This document shows positions 41,045 through 49,955 of a stretch of 64,000 bases of DNA, one piece after another (the first letter of the stretch is position 1; every line of letters begins with the position of its first letter). The DNA lies in assembly GCF_009497655.1 (NCBI RefSeq), contig NZ_CP023317.1, positions 3,253,501 through 3,317,500 on the forward strand, read 5' to 3'. A program made the translations under genes and the position numbers. A model generated the notes under the pieces. The model made no database searches. It was not told where the DNA came from and was given only the letters and a program-made list of their open reading frames with translations. This DNA comes from Priestia megaterium. GTDB lineage: Bacteria; Bacillota; Bacilli; Bacillales; Bacillaceae_H.

Positions 41045-41452
41045 TTATTTCAAATCTATTTTTAAACGCTGCAAGAAAAAGTCACACACTTCCATTTGAA
41101 TACACTGCTTCTTTAAACTGTACAATAAATATTCTAGTTCAAATTCCTGATAAAAGATCTTAGCGACAACCGATTTTAATTCCTCTAAAGTTGGTTGTTC
41201 TGACGCATATAATTTATCCAACGGAAGATTAAATTGAGAGAATAGCTGATCATTTTGATACCATTCGAAAATTTCTTCACCTTTTATTCGGCAGCTAAAC
41301 ACACCTAGTATCTTCAAGAATACCTTCACTTGATTTTCTTCAAATTCATGATCAATCACAAACATAAAAAAGGGATGTTCCACTACGTTAATCATGTGCT
41401 TCATGAGACTCATTTGATATTTTAATAGCTTCACTTCTTTTACTACGTCCAA
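41045..41452 (-). CDS. DUF1878 family protein (YhaI-like)
   Basis: A 135-residue soluble helical protein. The pattern LKYQMSLMKHMINVVEHPFF followed by MFVIDHEFEENQVKVFLKIL aligns with B. subtilis YhaI (its YPFYALLID...LSKEEGEAVMRI block), and the region after residue 85 contains the expected second helical half (LEELKSVVAKIFYQEFELEY). Function unknown. TTG start behind GGGAAGAAG. Confidence 0.7.
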   Translation of the reverse strand: MDVVKEVKLLKYQMSLMKHMINVVEHPFFMFVIDHEFEENQVKVFLKILGVFSCRIKGEEIFEWYQNDQLFSQFNLPLDKLYASEQPTLEELKSVVAKIFYQEFELEYLLYSLKKQCIQMEVCDFFLQRLKIDLK

Positions 41453-41621
41453 CTTCTTCCCATCTTTCTTTTAAAAATGATCCTACTATACTCTGTGAAT
41501 TTTACCATAATATAGTAGTATCAATAAACCGTTTATAGGAGTATCACTTTGTAATGAATGGAATAATAAGGTATATTATTATAAATAGGAATAATTTCAT
41601 AAATCGAAAGCGAGGATACAT

Positions 41622-41822
41622 ATGGGTCTATTAATAATTGTTGCTATTATCACAGTGTCCATCATTTTGGATTACTTTATCTTTGACTATGACGATAAGC
41701 ACTGGGGCTGGTTGAAGAAAGCTTCTAAACCTGTTAGAAGAAGTGTGATTGGCTGTTACTTACTGATGTCGTGCTTTATTTATTTTGGTTTGAGTCTTCC
41801 GTATATCAAACCTTTTTTGTAA
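41622..41822 (+). CDS. Small two-helix membrane protein (66 aa)
   Basis: Helix LLIIVAIITVSIILDYFIF, an aromatic, charged loop (DYDDKHWGWLKKASKPVRRS), helix VIGCYLLMSCFIYFGLSLPY. Ribosome site GCGAGG. The acidic DYDD next to the membrane could bind a cation, but no family is recognised. A hairpin follows the gene. Confidence 0.6.
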   Translation: MGLLIIVAIITVSIILDYFIFDYDDKHWGWLKKASKPVRRSVIGCYLLMSCFIYFGLSLPYIKPFL

Positions 41823-41840
41823 ATAGAAATCTACAGCTTA

Positions 41841-41869
41841 GCCTATAGTCTTATTAGAAGACTATAGGC
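41841..41869. terminator. Hairpin between convergent genes
   Basis: GCCTATAGTCTT/AAGACTATAGGC perfect 12-bp arms, 5-nt loop, but no T-run on either strand, so termination efficiency is uncertain. Confidence 0.5.
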
Positions 41870-41877
41870 CTACCCAG

Positions 41878-42321
41878 TCATTTTACCACCACTATGAATT
41901 GTTTATCTTCAAATGCAAAGACTTCCCCTAATTCATCGATGTACTTCTTTCTATCTAATTTATAATGCTTTCCAAAATACAAGGTTTTCAAGTTAATACT
42001 CATGTCTAAACTAGAATCTTTTTCTGTCGCTTCATCACCGTCTAAGCATGAATATAATTCAATGTGACAGCCCTCTATCAGCTGTTCTTCAATATAAGTA
42101 AACAGCTCTCTTATTGATTTAGGATGTGGATCACAAGATAATTCGTATACATAAGGCAAGGTGAATACATGCTTGATGTCGCTATACCCGTCAGTTAAAC
42201 GATTAACACTAATACCGTACGCATCTTCTTCTTTTTCATAGATTGTAATCAACTTTTCTTTTGTGCCAAAACTTCCTGTAGGCAATTCATAAGGAGATCC
42301 TATATAGTGATGTACAGTCAT
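41878..42321 (-). CDS. Hypothetical soluble protein (147 aa)
   Basis: An acidic alpha/beta protein (YELPTGSFGTKEKLITIYEK; VYELSCDPHPKSIRELFTYI; YSCLDGDEATEKD; LGEVFAFEDKQFIVVV). The Cys-Asp-Pro-His and Cys-Leu-Asp-Gly-Asp stretches are the only notable motifs. I use the internal ATG; a GTG three codons upstream is possible. No family recognised. Confidence 0.6.
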   Translation of the reverse strand: MTVHHYIGSPYELPTGSFGTKEKLITIYEKEEDAYGISVNRLTDGYSDIKHVFTLPYVYELSCDPHPKSIRELFTYIEEQLIEGCHIELYSCLDGDEATEKDSSLDMSINLKTLYFGKHYKLDRKKYIDELGEVFAFEDKQFIVVVK

Positions 42322-42435
42322 ATTCGTCACTTCTCTTTCTCTTTGCTTATGTAAAATACTATTATTCTATCACTCTTATTAAGATTACATACAAATACAA
42401 GGAAAATATGTATAATAAAACCAGGAGGTGACAAC

Positions 42436-42630
42436 ATGAAAAAACTACTGCCTTTTCTATTTCTAGCCGCTCTTTACTTGTATGACTCTTCATACAATCA
42501 TACTTCTTTTTTACATAAACCGGTTGTTTCTGCATTTTTATATGTAGGTGCTATTTTTGCCTGTTCGCTACTGCTTGTAAATATAAAAAAGAGCGTGCTG
42601 TTTAAGCAAGGAGATTACTATGAGCTATAA
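42436..42630 (+). CDS. Small two-helix membrane protein (64 aa)
   Basis: LLPFLFLAALYLYDSSYNHT and VVSAFLYVGAIFACSLLLVN are clear membrane helices. ATG behind AGGAGGTGAC. The last 11 bp overlap the start of the HAD phosphatase gene, whose ribosome site lies inside this gene, so the two are translationally coupled. Function unknown. Confidence 0.65.
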   Translation: MKKLLPFLFLAALYLYDSSYNHTSFLHKPVVSAFLYVGAIFACSLLLVNIKKSVLFKQGDYYEL

Positions 42631-43393
42631 AATTATATTCTTTGACGTGGACGGAACTCTTACTCATCACGAAAACGGGACGATTTCCACCAAAACTCGA
42701 GAGGTTGTAAAAAGTTTAAAGCACAAAGGATTAAAAATCGTAGCCGCTACTGGAAGGCCTTTATCTCTGTGTGAAGAAGTTAAAGAATTAGGTATAGATA
42801 CGCTTATTACCGCAAACGGAGCGTTTACTGTACATAATGAAAAAATCATTCATAAGCTGTCTATGGATAAGCACGCTGTGCGCGAAGTTTTTGAATACGC
42901 TGCATCAGAAAATCACGGTCTTTCATTTTACACAAAAGAGCTCAGCATGAACGGTGTCAAAGATAAAAATATTTTAAAAGCCCTGAACGAAACATTATCG
43001 CTTAGTGATTATCCTCAAATAAGTGAGCGTATTTACGATGAAGATATTTATTTAATGTGCTTATTCGCTGATGAAAAAACGGCTGAACAGTATGCACAGC
43101 GATTTCCTCATTTAATGTTCAAAAGGTGGCATCCTTTTGTCGTAAGTGTTCTTCAAGAAGAAATCACAAAGTCGGTAGCTATCCTAAACGTCTTAAACTA
43201 TTTTAACATCGATCACTCCGAAGCTATCGCATTTGGAGACGGCGAAAACGATATTGATATGATCGAGTTAGCCGGCCTTGGAATTGCGATGGGAAATGGA
43301 TCTGATAAGTTAAAAAGCGCTGCTGATTTTGTCACGAAGAAATCGGGTGAAGAGGGGATTGAGTTTGCCCTTAAAAAATTTAAAGTCCTATAG
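42620..43393 (+). CDS. Cof-type HAD-superfamily phosphatase (YkrA-like)
   Basis: A 257-residue HAD hydrolase with motif I FFDVDGTLTHH, motif II AATGRPLS, motif III Lys in EEITKSVAI and motif IV GDGENDIDMIE. The C2-type cap between motifs II and III marks the Cof subfamily, which dephosphorylates sugar phosphates, flavin or pyridoxal phosphates. Its start overlaps the preceding small membrane gene. A terminator follows within 10 bp. Confidence 0.92.
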   Translation: MSYKIIFFDVDGTLTHHENGTISTKTREVVKSLKHKGLKIVAATGRPLSLCEEVKELGIDTLITANGAFTVHNEKIIHKLSMDKHAVREVFEYAASENHGLSFYTKELSMNGVKDKNILKALNETLSLSDYPQISERIYDEDIYLMCLFADEKTAEQYAQRFPHLMFKRWHPFVVSVLQEEITKSVAILNVLNYFNIDHSEAIAFGDGENDIDMIELAGLGIAMGNGSDKLKSAADFVTKKSGEEGIEFALKKFKVL

Positions 43394-43401
43394 AAAAGTC
43401 A

Positions 43402-43435
43402 CACGCCTAGATAACTTATCTAAGCGTGCTTTTTC
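43402..43435 (+). terminator. Intrinsic terminator
   Basis: CACGC-TAGAT/ATCTA-GCGTG stem with TTTTT. It overlaps the 3' end of the convergent cupin gene. Confidence 0.7.
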
Positions 43436-43785
43436 CTTTCCATAAATGTTTCAGGATTTAGCTCCTCCGATTGAATGACAATGGCCGCCATACCGGTTTC
43501 ACTTCCCGATGTATGCCACTCTCCTTTTTCCCACAGTGCTGCTTCTCCACGTTTAATCGAAATTCGTTTTTGATCCTCTCCTGTTACCCACCCTTCACCT
43601 TCGACTACGATAAATAACTGAGGTATAGGCGCTTCGTGATATCCTACCGTTCCTTCTCCGTCTATATACATATAACCGATCGTAGCTGCTTCGTTTGTTT
43701 GAATCATTTTTACGTAAGTAGCTAAATTCGACTGATATTTTTCTACTTTTTTGCCATGTTTTTTACTAAATTTATAGATTTTCAA
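43420..43785 (-). CDS. Cupin domain protein
   Basis: A 121-residue single cupin barrel. Motif 1 is degenerate (GYHEAPIPQLFIVVEGEGWV; one His and a Gln in place of the usual HxH...E) and motif 2 reads GEAALWEKGEWHTSGSE with one His. Metal binding may therefore be partial or absent, which is common in regulatory or sugar-binding cupins. TTG start behind GAGGTG. Follows the esterase-like gene by 31 bp and may be cotranscribed with it. Confidence 0.8.
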   Translation of the reverse strand: MKIYKFSKKHGKKVEKYQSNLATYVKMIQTNEAATIGYMYIDGEGTVGYHEAPIPQLFIVVEGEGWVTGEDQKRISIKRGEAALWEKGEWHTSGSETGMAAIVIQSEELNPETFMERKKHA

Positions 43786-43816
43786 TGTACACCTCTTCTT
43801 TGTTCATTACGATTTC

Positions 43817-45070
43817 TTATTTATTTTTACTCCGTTTAAGATACTCGGGCGGAGAAACAGACTCAACGAGTAAAGCACCGTCTAGCTGATTACGCGGTAC
43901 AAATAAAGTTGGCATAGTACCACTTTCTAAAAAGATCGTTTTAGTAAATATCCATTTGTTGTCTGAGTTTTTTTCAACCTGTGAGAAATCGGTAAATAAA
44001 GCCGGTGACTGCACTTGATGCATATAGTCCTCTAGACTTTTTTTCGGCGGCTTCTCTATTTTGTATGCCTGCCCTGTATCCGTATGTATTTCACCTTCAT
44101 ACATAAATAAGCCTAAGTAATAAGACTGTTTTTTTATTTCATTAGAGACAATTGCTCCTAGAGGTTCAAATCCCGTAAACGTTTTGTATTGTTTAAAGAT
44201 ATGAAGGTTATGGGCCCAAATAATAATTTTCTCGTCAGGATACAGATCTTGACAAACCCACTCTAGATTTTCTTTCATCCTTTTTTCTCTTACTTTTTTA
44301 TACGTTCGGTGGTTATGGTGAATATGGTTAATAAAATACAAGCGATTTTGCAGGCATCGAATAATCATTTTAACTTTACATACAAGCTCTTGATTTTCAA
44401 GATACAAAACGTATTCTTCATGTAGATAAGCTTCTAAATCTCCTATCACTGCGCTTACTTTTTCTTTAAACTCTTCAAACTCACGTAGCATTTCTGCTGG
44501 GACTTTTTTTCTTCTCGCTTTATATTGCCCTAGCTGGTAGTACCATTTATATACGCCTGCTTCAATGTATTCTATCTTTTCTATCACGTCTTCAGATACT
44601 ACGGGACTCAGCTGCTGAACAAATTTTACGAAAAGATCAGGATTAGAAGAAGGATTAATATCGATTCCTATTAAACTTAAATCTGATTTTTTCATCAGCT
44701 GAAACAAAGACAGATTTTCTTTTGTTGCCCATAAAGAATAAATCGCGTTTTTTAAAAAGTCTTCATCTGTAAACTCTTCCTTTAACTCATTAGCACTATG
44801 GCATTCCGCCAAGCCGCTTTCAAATGCCAGTACGGTAAAATTCATTTCTTTATGTAGAAATTCTATTATTTTTGACTTCATCATATTATGTTCTCTTATG
44901 TTATGACCGTTTTCCCCTAACCACACAACTCTCTTATCTTTTACGATATGACGGAGAAATCCAAACTCTTGCGGCTTACATTCAGTTGGTTTGCTTAAAT
45001 GGATTGAGTTTTTAGATAGCCATTCTATAGAGTTTAAATACTTCTCTTTTCCTCTAAAAAAAATTCCCAT
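43817..45070 (-). CDS. Erythromycin esterase-family protein
   Basis: A 417-residue member of the Ere/succinoglycan-biosynthesis esterase superfamily. Diagnostic segments are VVWLGENGHNIREHN (the GE-x2-H nucleophile/base region), VLAFESGLAECHS, the ATKENLSLFQLM helix, IGIDINPSSNPD and IIIWAHNLHIFK with its second His. EreA/B hydrolyse the macrolide lactone; many Bacillus homologues have other, unknown substrates. The chromosomal, non-mobile setting argues for a housekeeping or intrinsic role. ATG behind AGGGGGATAGG. The following cupin gene is likely cotranscribed. Confidence 0.85.
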   Translation of the reverse strand: MGIFFRGKEKYLNSIEWLSKNSIHLSKPTECKPQEFGFLRHIVKDKRVVWLGENGHNIREHNMMKSKIIEFLHKEMNFTVLAFESGLAECHSANELKEEFTDEDFLKNAIYSLWATKENLSLFQLMKKSDLSLIGIDINPSSNPDLFVKFVQQLSPVVSEDVIEKIEYIEAGVYKWYYQLGQYKARRKKVPAEMLREFEEFKEKVSAVIGDLEAYLHEEYVLYLENQELVCKVKMIIRCLQNRLYFINHIHHNHRTYKKVREKRMKENLEWVCQDLYPDEKIIIWAHNLHIFKQYKTFTGFEPLGAIVSNEIKKQSYYLGLFMYEGEIHTDTGQAYKIEKPPKKSLEDYMHQVQSPALFTDFSQVEKNSDNKWIFTKTIFLESGTMPTLFVPRNQLDGALLVESVSPPEYLKRSKNK

Positions 45071-45163
45071 ACCCTATCCCCCTTCACTACATTACCTATT
45101 ACTTCCATTTTACTAAAATATAGCTAACACTTCACTATTTATGTCCAGTAGCTGATCATTAGC

Positions 45164-45196
45164 AAAAAGACCTTATATATCTATAAGGTCTTATCT
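45164..45196 (-). terminator. Intrinsic terminator
   Basis: AAAAAGACCTTATA/TATAAGGTCTTAT hairpin past the stop of the polytopic membrane protein gene. Confidence 0.8.
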
Positions 45197-45206
45197 TTCT
45201 AGAATT

Positions 45207-46271
45207 CTAGATCAACTCATCCGGCTGAGCTTTCTCCAAACGTTCTTTGACTATTTTCTTAAACGCATGAGGATCATCTACGCGAATGGCGACCTGCTGA
45301 TACTTCTTTTTAATTCCCATAAAAAGCGTCGCCTCTACTGGAGACTTTAGTGTTAGTAAAAGATCGGGATGAACGGTTTCAAAGTCGCGTGCGATAAATT
45401 CAATCGTGGTGCTGGGTAGCTTTTGTTCGAGGATGTGAGTGTCTTCTATTATTTCTTCAATATCTTTAAAAGAGATTTCCATACGCTTGGCTAAGCCAAA
45501 CGAAACGTATATACGGTCGTCTTCAACTCGTAAAGGGTTAAGCCTTAATGCTTGAATATCTCCTATAAAGAAAACAATACTGTAAATATTAAGGATCAGT
45601 AAAACGATTGAAAGAGTCATAGACGTATTGTGCAGCAGCCAGTGAAGCCCTAATGTTTCAATAACAATCGCGTGAATAATCATAATTTGAAACGTAATAA
45701 AACTTGAGCGCTTATACAGAGTAAAGGTGTTAACTTCAGTACTCGGCTGCTTCTTCCACGTTCCAAACGCATAGTAAAACATCAGCATTTCTGAACACAG
45801 TATGTGTATAAAAGTTTGTTTGGGAAACTTTTCGTTTATAGCCCGCGAAAAGGAAAATAAAAGCGGTAAAGAGCTTGATTTGACTCTTTTCAAAATAGGC
45901 GGTACGTTTTTAGCCAGCATAAACAGCAGCGAAAGTTCAAAGAAAATGAGTACCCCTTCTATGCCAACGCCTAGCCACATAACCGACTGAAAAGAAGCTA
46001 AATATTCACTTGGAATGATAAAACGCGCAGCAATAAGACCTGTGGCCATTAATACAATAAAATATTTTACGCTGAACTTACGCTGCCAAGCTAGAAATAA
46101 GAGCGGAGCCACAAGGCTTAAGTCTAAAATAGAACCTACTACTACTCCGTTGAAATTACCAGGCAACGACTGAAGTCCAAAAGAAGAATGATATAACACG
46201 TAATTTGAACTTATTACTAACAGCAGTAAAAAAAGAGCGACCAGAGACACCGTTTTTTTATGAAGAACCAA
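45207..46271 (-). CDS. Polytopic membrane protein with C-terminal soluble domain
   Basis: About 354 residues: seven or eight membrane helices in the first 240, then a 110-residue beta-rich cytoplasmic domain (ALRLNPLRVEDDRIYVSFGL; ISFKDIEEIIEDTHILEQ; PHAFKKIVKERLEKAQPDEL) that looks PH-like. Bacillus homologues are often labelled beta-carotene monooxygenase, which nothing in this sequence supports. TTG start behind GAGGTGGG; a GTG three codons earlier is the alternative. Function unknown. Confidence 0.65.
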   Translation of the reverse strand: MVLHKKTVSLVALFLLLLVISSNYVLYHSSFGLQSLPGNFNGVVVGSILDLSLVAPLLFLAWQRKFSVKYFIVLMATGLIAARFIIPSEYLASFQSVMWLGVGIEGVLIFFELSLLFMLAKNVPPILKRVKSSSLPLLFSFSRAINEKFPKQTFIHILCSEMLMFYYAFGTWKKQPSTEVNTFTLYKRSSFITFQIMIIHAIVIETLGLHWLLHNTSMTLSIVLLILNIYSIVFFIGDIQALRLNPLRVEDDRIYVSFGLAKRMEISFKDIEEIIEDTHILEQKLPSTTIEFIARDFETVHPDLLLTLKSPVEATLFMGIKKKYQQVAIRVDDPHAFKKIVKERLEKAQPDELI

Positions 46272-46414
46272 ATAACCCACCTCACTTTTAGTTGGTGAAA
46301 CACAAAAATTCCTGTTACTTCCATTTTACCAATGGAGTTGATTTAAGTCACTTTGTAGCGTGACATTGTGTTATAAAATCATTTTTTATTTACCAATTCT
46401 TCTATACAAATAAT

Positions 46415-46448
46415 TTACAATGTAAAAAGAGTTTTACATTTATTGTAA
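46415..46448 (+). promoter_or_regulatory. Hairpin abutting the ribosome site of the 100-aa membrane protein
   Basis: TGTAAAA/TTTTACA with a 4-nt loop, extended by TTACAA/TTGTAA after a 4-nt bulge, ending exactly at the AGGAGG of the next gene. Possible translational control element or operator. Confidence 0.35.
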
Positions 46449-46460
46449 GGAGGAGTAAGA

Positions 46461-46763
46461 ATGGATTGGGTTAAAATTGTGTATTCATTCATCCTGTTAG
46501 TTTGCGGAATTTTGATTTTTGTTTCATCATCTTCTCGAAAAGGTGATGAAAGAAAGAAGTTTATCAGTACGAAGGCTCAATCATACGCATTTGTGGTAGT
46601 TATAGGTATGCTGATTTTAGAAGTTATAGAGTCCATTTACCGGACTTTTCAAGGGAAAAGTTCTTATGATGGCATTGGCATTTCGCCGCTAATATTTCTA
46701 ACGATGATTTCAGTTATATATTTGATAACGTTTCTTACCTACAGAAAAAAATACGGTGATTAA
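46461..46763 (+). CDS. Hypothetical membrane protein (100 aa)
   Basis: Three membrane helices (IVYSFILLVCGILIFVSS, YAFVVVIGMLILEVIESIY, LIFLTMISVIYLITFLTY) with basic loops (SRKGDERKKFIST), resembling small DUF2178-like membrane proteins though too diverged to assign. Strong AGGAGG ribosome site, directly preceded by a hairpin. Function unknown. Confidence 0.6.
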   Translation: MDWVKIVYSFILLVCGILIFVSSSSRKGDERKKFISTKAQSYAFVVVIGMLILEVIESIYRTFQGKSSYDGIGISPLIFLTMISVIYLITFLTYRKKYGD

Positions 46764-46908
46764 ATGAAAGCTCACAAGTAAGAAATAAAGAAATTGAGCT
46801 CATATTTTCTGGTGAAACGATAAATATAACCTCACTTTATAATTAGCCTCTAGATGACATCCGACAGTAAATGAGCTTGTTATAAGTGCTTTTAAAAGTA
46901 ATAACTAG

Positions 46909-46930
46909 ACCTCCTACTGAGGTTTTTTTT
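46909..46930 (+). terminator. Intrinsic terminator
   Basis: ACCTC/GAGGT stem with eight T, after the plus-strand membrane protein gene. Confidence 0.75.
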
Positions 46931-46940
46931 ATGCACTCTT

Positions 46941-46977
46941 AAAATAAAACATCTCCCTTAACTAAACTCAGGAGATG
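46941..46977 (-). terminator. Intrinsic terminator
   Basis: CATCTCC/GGAGATG stem with a T-rich minus-strand tail, after the 42-residue gene. Confidence 0.65.
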
Positions 46978-47009
46978 ATATTATAAACGGTGAGTTCATT
47001 AGCGTTTTC

Positions 47010-47138
47010 TTACTCTCTATTCTGTTTCTCAAGTAATTCAATCACTCGATCATTTTGTTTAACAATCGTTCTTAGCTTTGCTTCTATCGAACACAAAGTG
47101 ATAAAAACGGCTATAAATCCTATAACGCCATAAAACAT
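47010..47138 (-). CDS. Small single-pass membrane protein (42 aa)
   Basis: ATG eight bases after AAGGGAG opens MFYGVIGFIAVFITLCSIEA, a membrane helix, followed by an amphipathic helix (KLRTIVKQNDRVIELLEKQN). A terminator lies beyond the stop. Small Bacillus proteins with one N-terminal helix and a coiled-coil tail often partner larger complexes; nothing more can be said. It sits 43 bp after the monooxygenase-domain gene on the same strand. Confidence 0.6.
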   Translation of the reverse strand: MFYGVIGFIAVFITLCSIEAKLRTIVKQNDRVIELLEKQNRE

Positions 47139-47180
47139 AACGGCTTCTCCCTTGTTGCAAAATAATCAGCCATATACGTC

Positions 47181-47507
47181 CTACATCTCAAAAAAGCTAT
47201 GTCTTTCCACTTTACACACTCTAAGCGAAAACGTTTGATACCATTCTGTTTTTCCTTTGTGCTGGGCTACGCGGTGAGCTGAATGTTCTTTCCACATTTT
47301 GATTGATTCTAAGGAATCCCAGTATGAAACGGTAATGCCTAAGTCTTGATCTCTGGCACTTTCTATTCCTAAAAAGCCTTTTTGTTTAGATGCAAGCTCC
47401 ACCATTTTATCTGCCATTAGTCCATAACCCTTCTCACCTTCCGTTCGTTCAGAAGCAAAAATAACGGCATAATAAGGCGGTTCAGGGGTTTTAGAGATTC
47501 CACCCAT
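47181..47507 (-). CDS. yqjZ: Antibiotic biosynthesis monooxygenase-domain protein (YqjZ-like)
   Basis: A 108-residue ferredoxin-like ABM-domain protein: YYAVIFASERTEGEKGYGLM, AGxQKGFLGIESARDQ-type strand (KQKGFLGIESARDQDLGITV) and SYWDSLESIKMWKEHSAH, a close pattern match to B. subtilis YqjZ. ABM proteins oxidise quinols or degrade haem; YqjZ itself is uncharacterised. ATG after AAAGGAGG. Confidence 0.85.
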   Translation of the reverse strand: MGGISKTPEPPYYAVIFASERTEGEKGYGLMADKMVELASKQKGFLGIESARDQDLGITVSYWDSLESIKMWKEHSAHRVAQHKGKTEWYQTFSLRVCKVERHSFFEM

Positions 47508-47739
47508 ATTGATTTCCTCCTTTAGAAGTCAAATTAACAGTAAAAAAGTATAAGTGCATAATTAATTTTTCTATTACCTTTATCTTCTTTTAGTACTATT
47601 TTTATAAATTCCATTATAATACTTTTTTAAGTTTACCTATACAAAATGTAACATTTAATAGCATGTAAAGATAAATATTCCATTTATATGATATAGTCTT
47701 TATAAGTAAGTAATAAACAAATAGAAATGGAGTTTCAAC

Positions 47740-48564
47740 ATGAGGAACATAAGCAAGATAACAACTGGGACCATTATGATAGCTTTGGCGCTTGGATTAA
47801 TGGGGTGCAGTCACACAAGTTCAAACAATGAGAGCATAGATGGAAGCGAGGCAAAAAAAGAGCTGGCCATAGAGCTGAAATTTCTGCAAAACGAGTCCGA
47901 ACGCTTAATTAATAATGACGGAAAGATAGAAGATAAAACGTTTCAAAGCTACAAAAATGATTTTAACCTGCTGTCTGCGTCTATTAATAGTACGTCAAAA
48001 GTAGAAACACAAAGTGATAGCGAGCTAAAAAAAAGCATAGCCCACTTAGCAAAAGACGTAGATACTTTAACAGAAAAAGAGTATGTAACATCCTATAAAA
48101 AATTCAATTCAAGTAAGACTATTTATGAAGTTACGCTCATGAACAATATGCATGACGTTATAGATGCAACAAAAACTTCGGAAGAAAGCAGTAACGTGTT
48201 AGACTCATTTGATGATAAACACTTTCATTCTTCCGAAGCACAAATAAAAAAAGATATGGGGCCTGCGATTAGTCATATCAACACCGCATCTAAATATAAA
48301 ATAGAGCTCATGCAAGACGAAATCCAAAAGCATCGCGACAGTTATACAAAGCTCCAGCTCGAACAATTAAAAAAAGCCACTCATAATTTTGATTTGTCTC
48401 TTAACGATCAAATTAAATCGATTCAATCCTATAAACCTATAAGTGGAGATTATAATATAAGCAGAAACTTTCGCTATAATTCCTATGATAAATATACAAA
48501 TGCCTGTGTGTACATTACTGACTTTGAATCTAATTTAGGAATTGCCAAGGCCGGTGATTTTTAA
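47740..48564 (+). CDS. Lipoprotein of unknown function
   Basis: A 274-residue protein with a lipoprotein signal peptide (TIMIALALGLMGC, Cys23) and an all-helical, charged mature part with two coiled-coil-like stretches (KKELAIELKFLQNESERLIN; IELMQDEIQKHRDSYTKLQL). The C-terminus turns polar and aromatic (NISRNFRYNSYDKYTNACVY). It would sit on the outer face of the membrane. No family recognised. Own promoter region and strong terminator. Confidence 0.75.
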   Translation: MRNISKITTGTIMIALALGLMGCSHTSSNNESIDGSEAKKELAIELKFLQNESERLINNDGKIEDKTFQSYKNDFNLLSASINSTSKVETQSDSELKKSIAHLAKDVDTLTEKEYVTSYKKFNSSKTIYEVTLMNNMHDVIDATKTSEESSNVLDSFDDKHFHSSEAQIKKDMGPAISHINTASKYKIELMQDEIQKHRDSYTKLQLEQLKKATHNFDLSLNDQIKSIQSYKPISGDYNISRNFRYNSYDKYTNACVYITDFESNLGIAKAGDF

Positions 48565-48604
48565 AAAAAGGCTCTCTATAAAGTACTTTTAGAGAGCCTT
48601 TTTG
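48563..48604 (+). terminator. Intrinsic terminator
   Basis: AAAAAAAGGCTCTCTA/TAGAGAGCCTTTTT stem right after the lipoprotein gene. Confidence 0.9.
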
Positions 48605-48855
48605 CTGTATTCATTACAAACGCGATTTCTTTATTTCTAGCGTTCTATAAATATTTTCTTCTCATGAGCCAGATAAAGCATCGCGTACATCCTAGTTATA
48701 TCAAGGTTATATTTCACAAATAATAACCAAAATAAGGGTTTTAAGAGAGCTTTATAGCTCATTTACCGCGTCAGGAAACCTTATTGTTTGATACATCAAC
48801 TAATAAAGAGTAAAGTTTTTCTATAATAAAGGTTAAAAGCGAAAGGATGAGTAAG

Positions 48856-49722
48856 ATGTTTAAAGACGGTTATGTAAAAGTAAATGATGTAAATCTTCAT
48901 TATGTAACAAAAGGTGAAGGCGAGCTTATGCTGTTTCTACACGGATTCCCTTACTTTTGGTATACATGGCACCATCAGTTAGAAGAGTTTTCGAAAGATT
49001 ATCGCGTGGTAGCTGTAGATATGCGAGGCTATAACTTATCAGATAAGCCAGAAGAAATTTCTTCTTACAGCATGCCCATTCTAATGGAAGATGTAAAGCA
49101 ACTAATTGAAGCATTTGGTGAAAAAGAGTGTGTGCTAGTGGCGCATGATTGGGGCGGCGCTGTAGCATGGGCATTTGCTTATACATATCCGCAGTATGTC
49201 AAAAAGTTAGTGATGTTTGATGCACCGCACCCTTACACATTTATAAGAGAGCTTGCTGAAAATCCTGCTCAACGAGAAGCAAGCAGCTATATGAGCTTTT
49301 TCCAAAAGCCAAACTCTCAGGATGAGCTACTCGCGAATCATAGTGAAAAATTAAGAAACATGCTGACGGAGCCTGGCATCAAAAAAGGCTATTTAACAAA
49401 AGAAGAAGAAGCTAAATACGTAGAGGCGTGGAACCAGCCGAATGCAATGAAATCCATGCTTAACTACTACCGTGCGTCTTCCCTTTATCCGTTTGAAGAG
49501 CGCGTTCATAAACCTGTAGCACTGCCGCATAAAGTATTCGAATCTCCAACTTTAATTGTATGGGGAAATGCGGACGAAGCGTTTGAAAATAGTAATTTAG
49601 ATGGAATTGAAGAGTACGTTCCAAACGTAACGATTCACCGCTTAGATGGTGTAGGACATGCTCCTCAACATGAGCAGCCAGAAAAGGTGAATGAATTTAT
49701 GAGAGAGTTTTTAAGCAAATAA
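48856..49722 (+). CDS. Alpha/beta hydrolase, epoxide hydrolase-like
   Basis: A 288-residue enzyme of the epoxide hydrolase/haloalkane dehalogenase group: oxyanion motif HGFPYFWYTW, nucleophile Asp in VAHDWGGAVAW, cap-domain Tyr candidates (SMLNYYRASSLYP) and catalytic His in GVGHAPQHEQP. The length and the pieces LMLFLHGFP, MRGYNLSDKP and NLDGIEEYVPN resemble the characterised B. megaterium epoxide hydrolase, of which this may be a paralogue. An Asp nucleophile means hydrolysis through an ester intermediate. I prefer the second ATG, nine bases after AAAGG. Confidence 0.88.
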   Translation: MFKDGYVKVNDVNLHYVTKGEGELMLFLHGFPYFWYTWHHQLEEFSKDYRVVAVDMRGYNLSDKPEEISSYSMPILMEDVKQLIEAFGEKECVLVAHDWGGAVAWAFAYTYPQYVKKLVMFDAPHPYTFIRELAENPAQREASSYMSFFQKPNSQDELLANHSEKLRNMLTEPGIKKGYLTKEEEAKYVEAWNQPNAMKSMLNYYRASSLYPFEERVHKPVALPHKVFESPTLIVWGNADEAFENSNLDGIEEYVPNVTIHRLDGVGHAPQHEQPEKVNEFMREFLSK

Positions 49723-49729
49723 ACGAGAG

Positions 49730-49775
49730 AAAGACTGCAGAATACGGTATACCGCCGTTTTGCAGTCTTTTTTTA
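49730..49775 (+). terminator. Intrinsic terminator
   Basis: AAGACTGCA/TGCAGTCTT arms with an inner CGGTATACCG palindrome and a T-run. Confidence 0.88.
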
Positions 49776-49920
49776 AATGCTAAAAGCTAATTTCATCTAT
49801 TTTTTACATGATTGGTTTATTTTTCAACGTTTTAACAAGTGCATACCGGGTATAAATTTTACTGTACAGATGCAGTCCCCCAAAGGAACATGTACATTTC
49901 TTTCTTACTTACCCTTTTTG

Positions 49921-49949
49921 GAACTCTCTTTTTTGAGGGTTCTTTTTTT
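49921..49949 (+). terminator. Second intrinsic terminator on the plus strand
   Basis: GAACTCTC/GAGGGTTC stem with seven T, just before the convergent kinase gene. It may shield that gene from read-through. The 180 bp between this and the previous terminator hold no credible gene. Confidence 0.6.
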
Positions 49950-49955
49950 ACGCAT

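Noticed and set aside
45207-46271. Beta-carotene monooxygenase label often given to this membrane protein family
   Set aside because: No retinal-cleaving His ligands or carotenoid oxygenase motifs; a polytopic membrane protein with a soluble tail.
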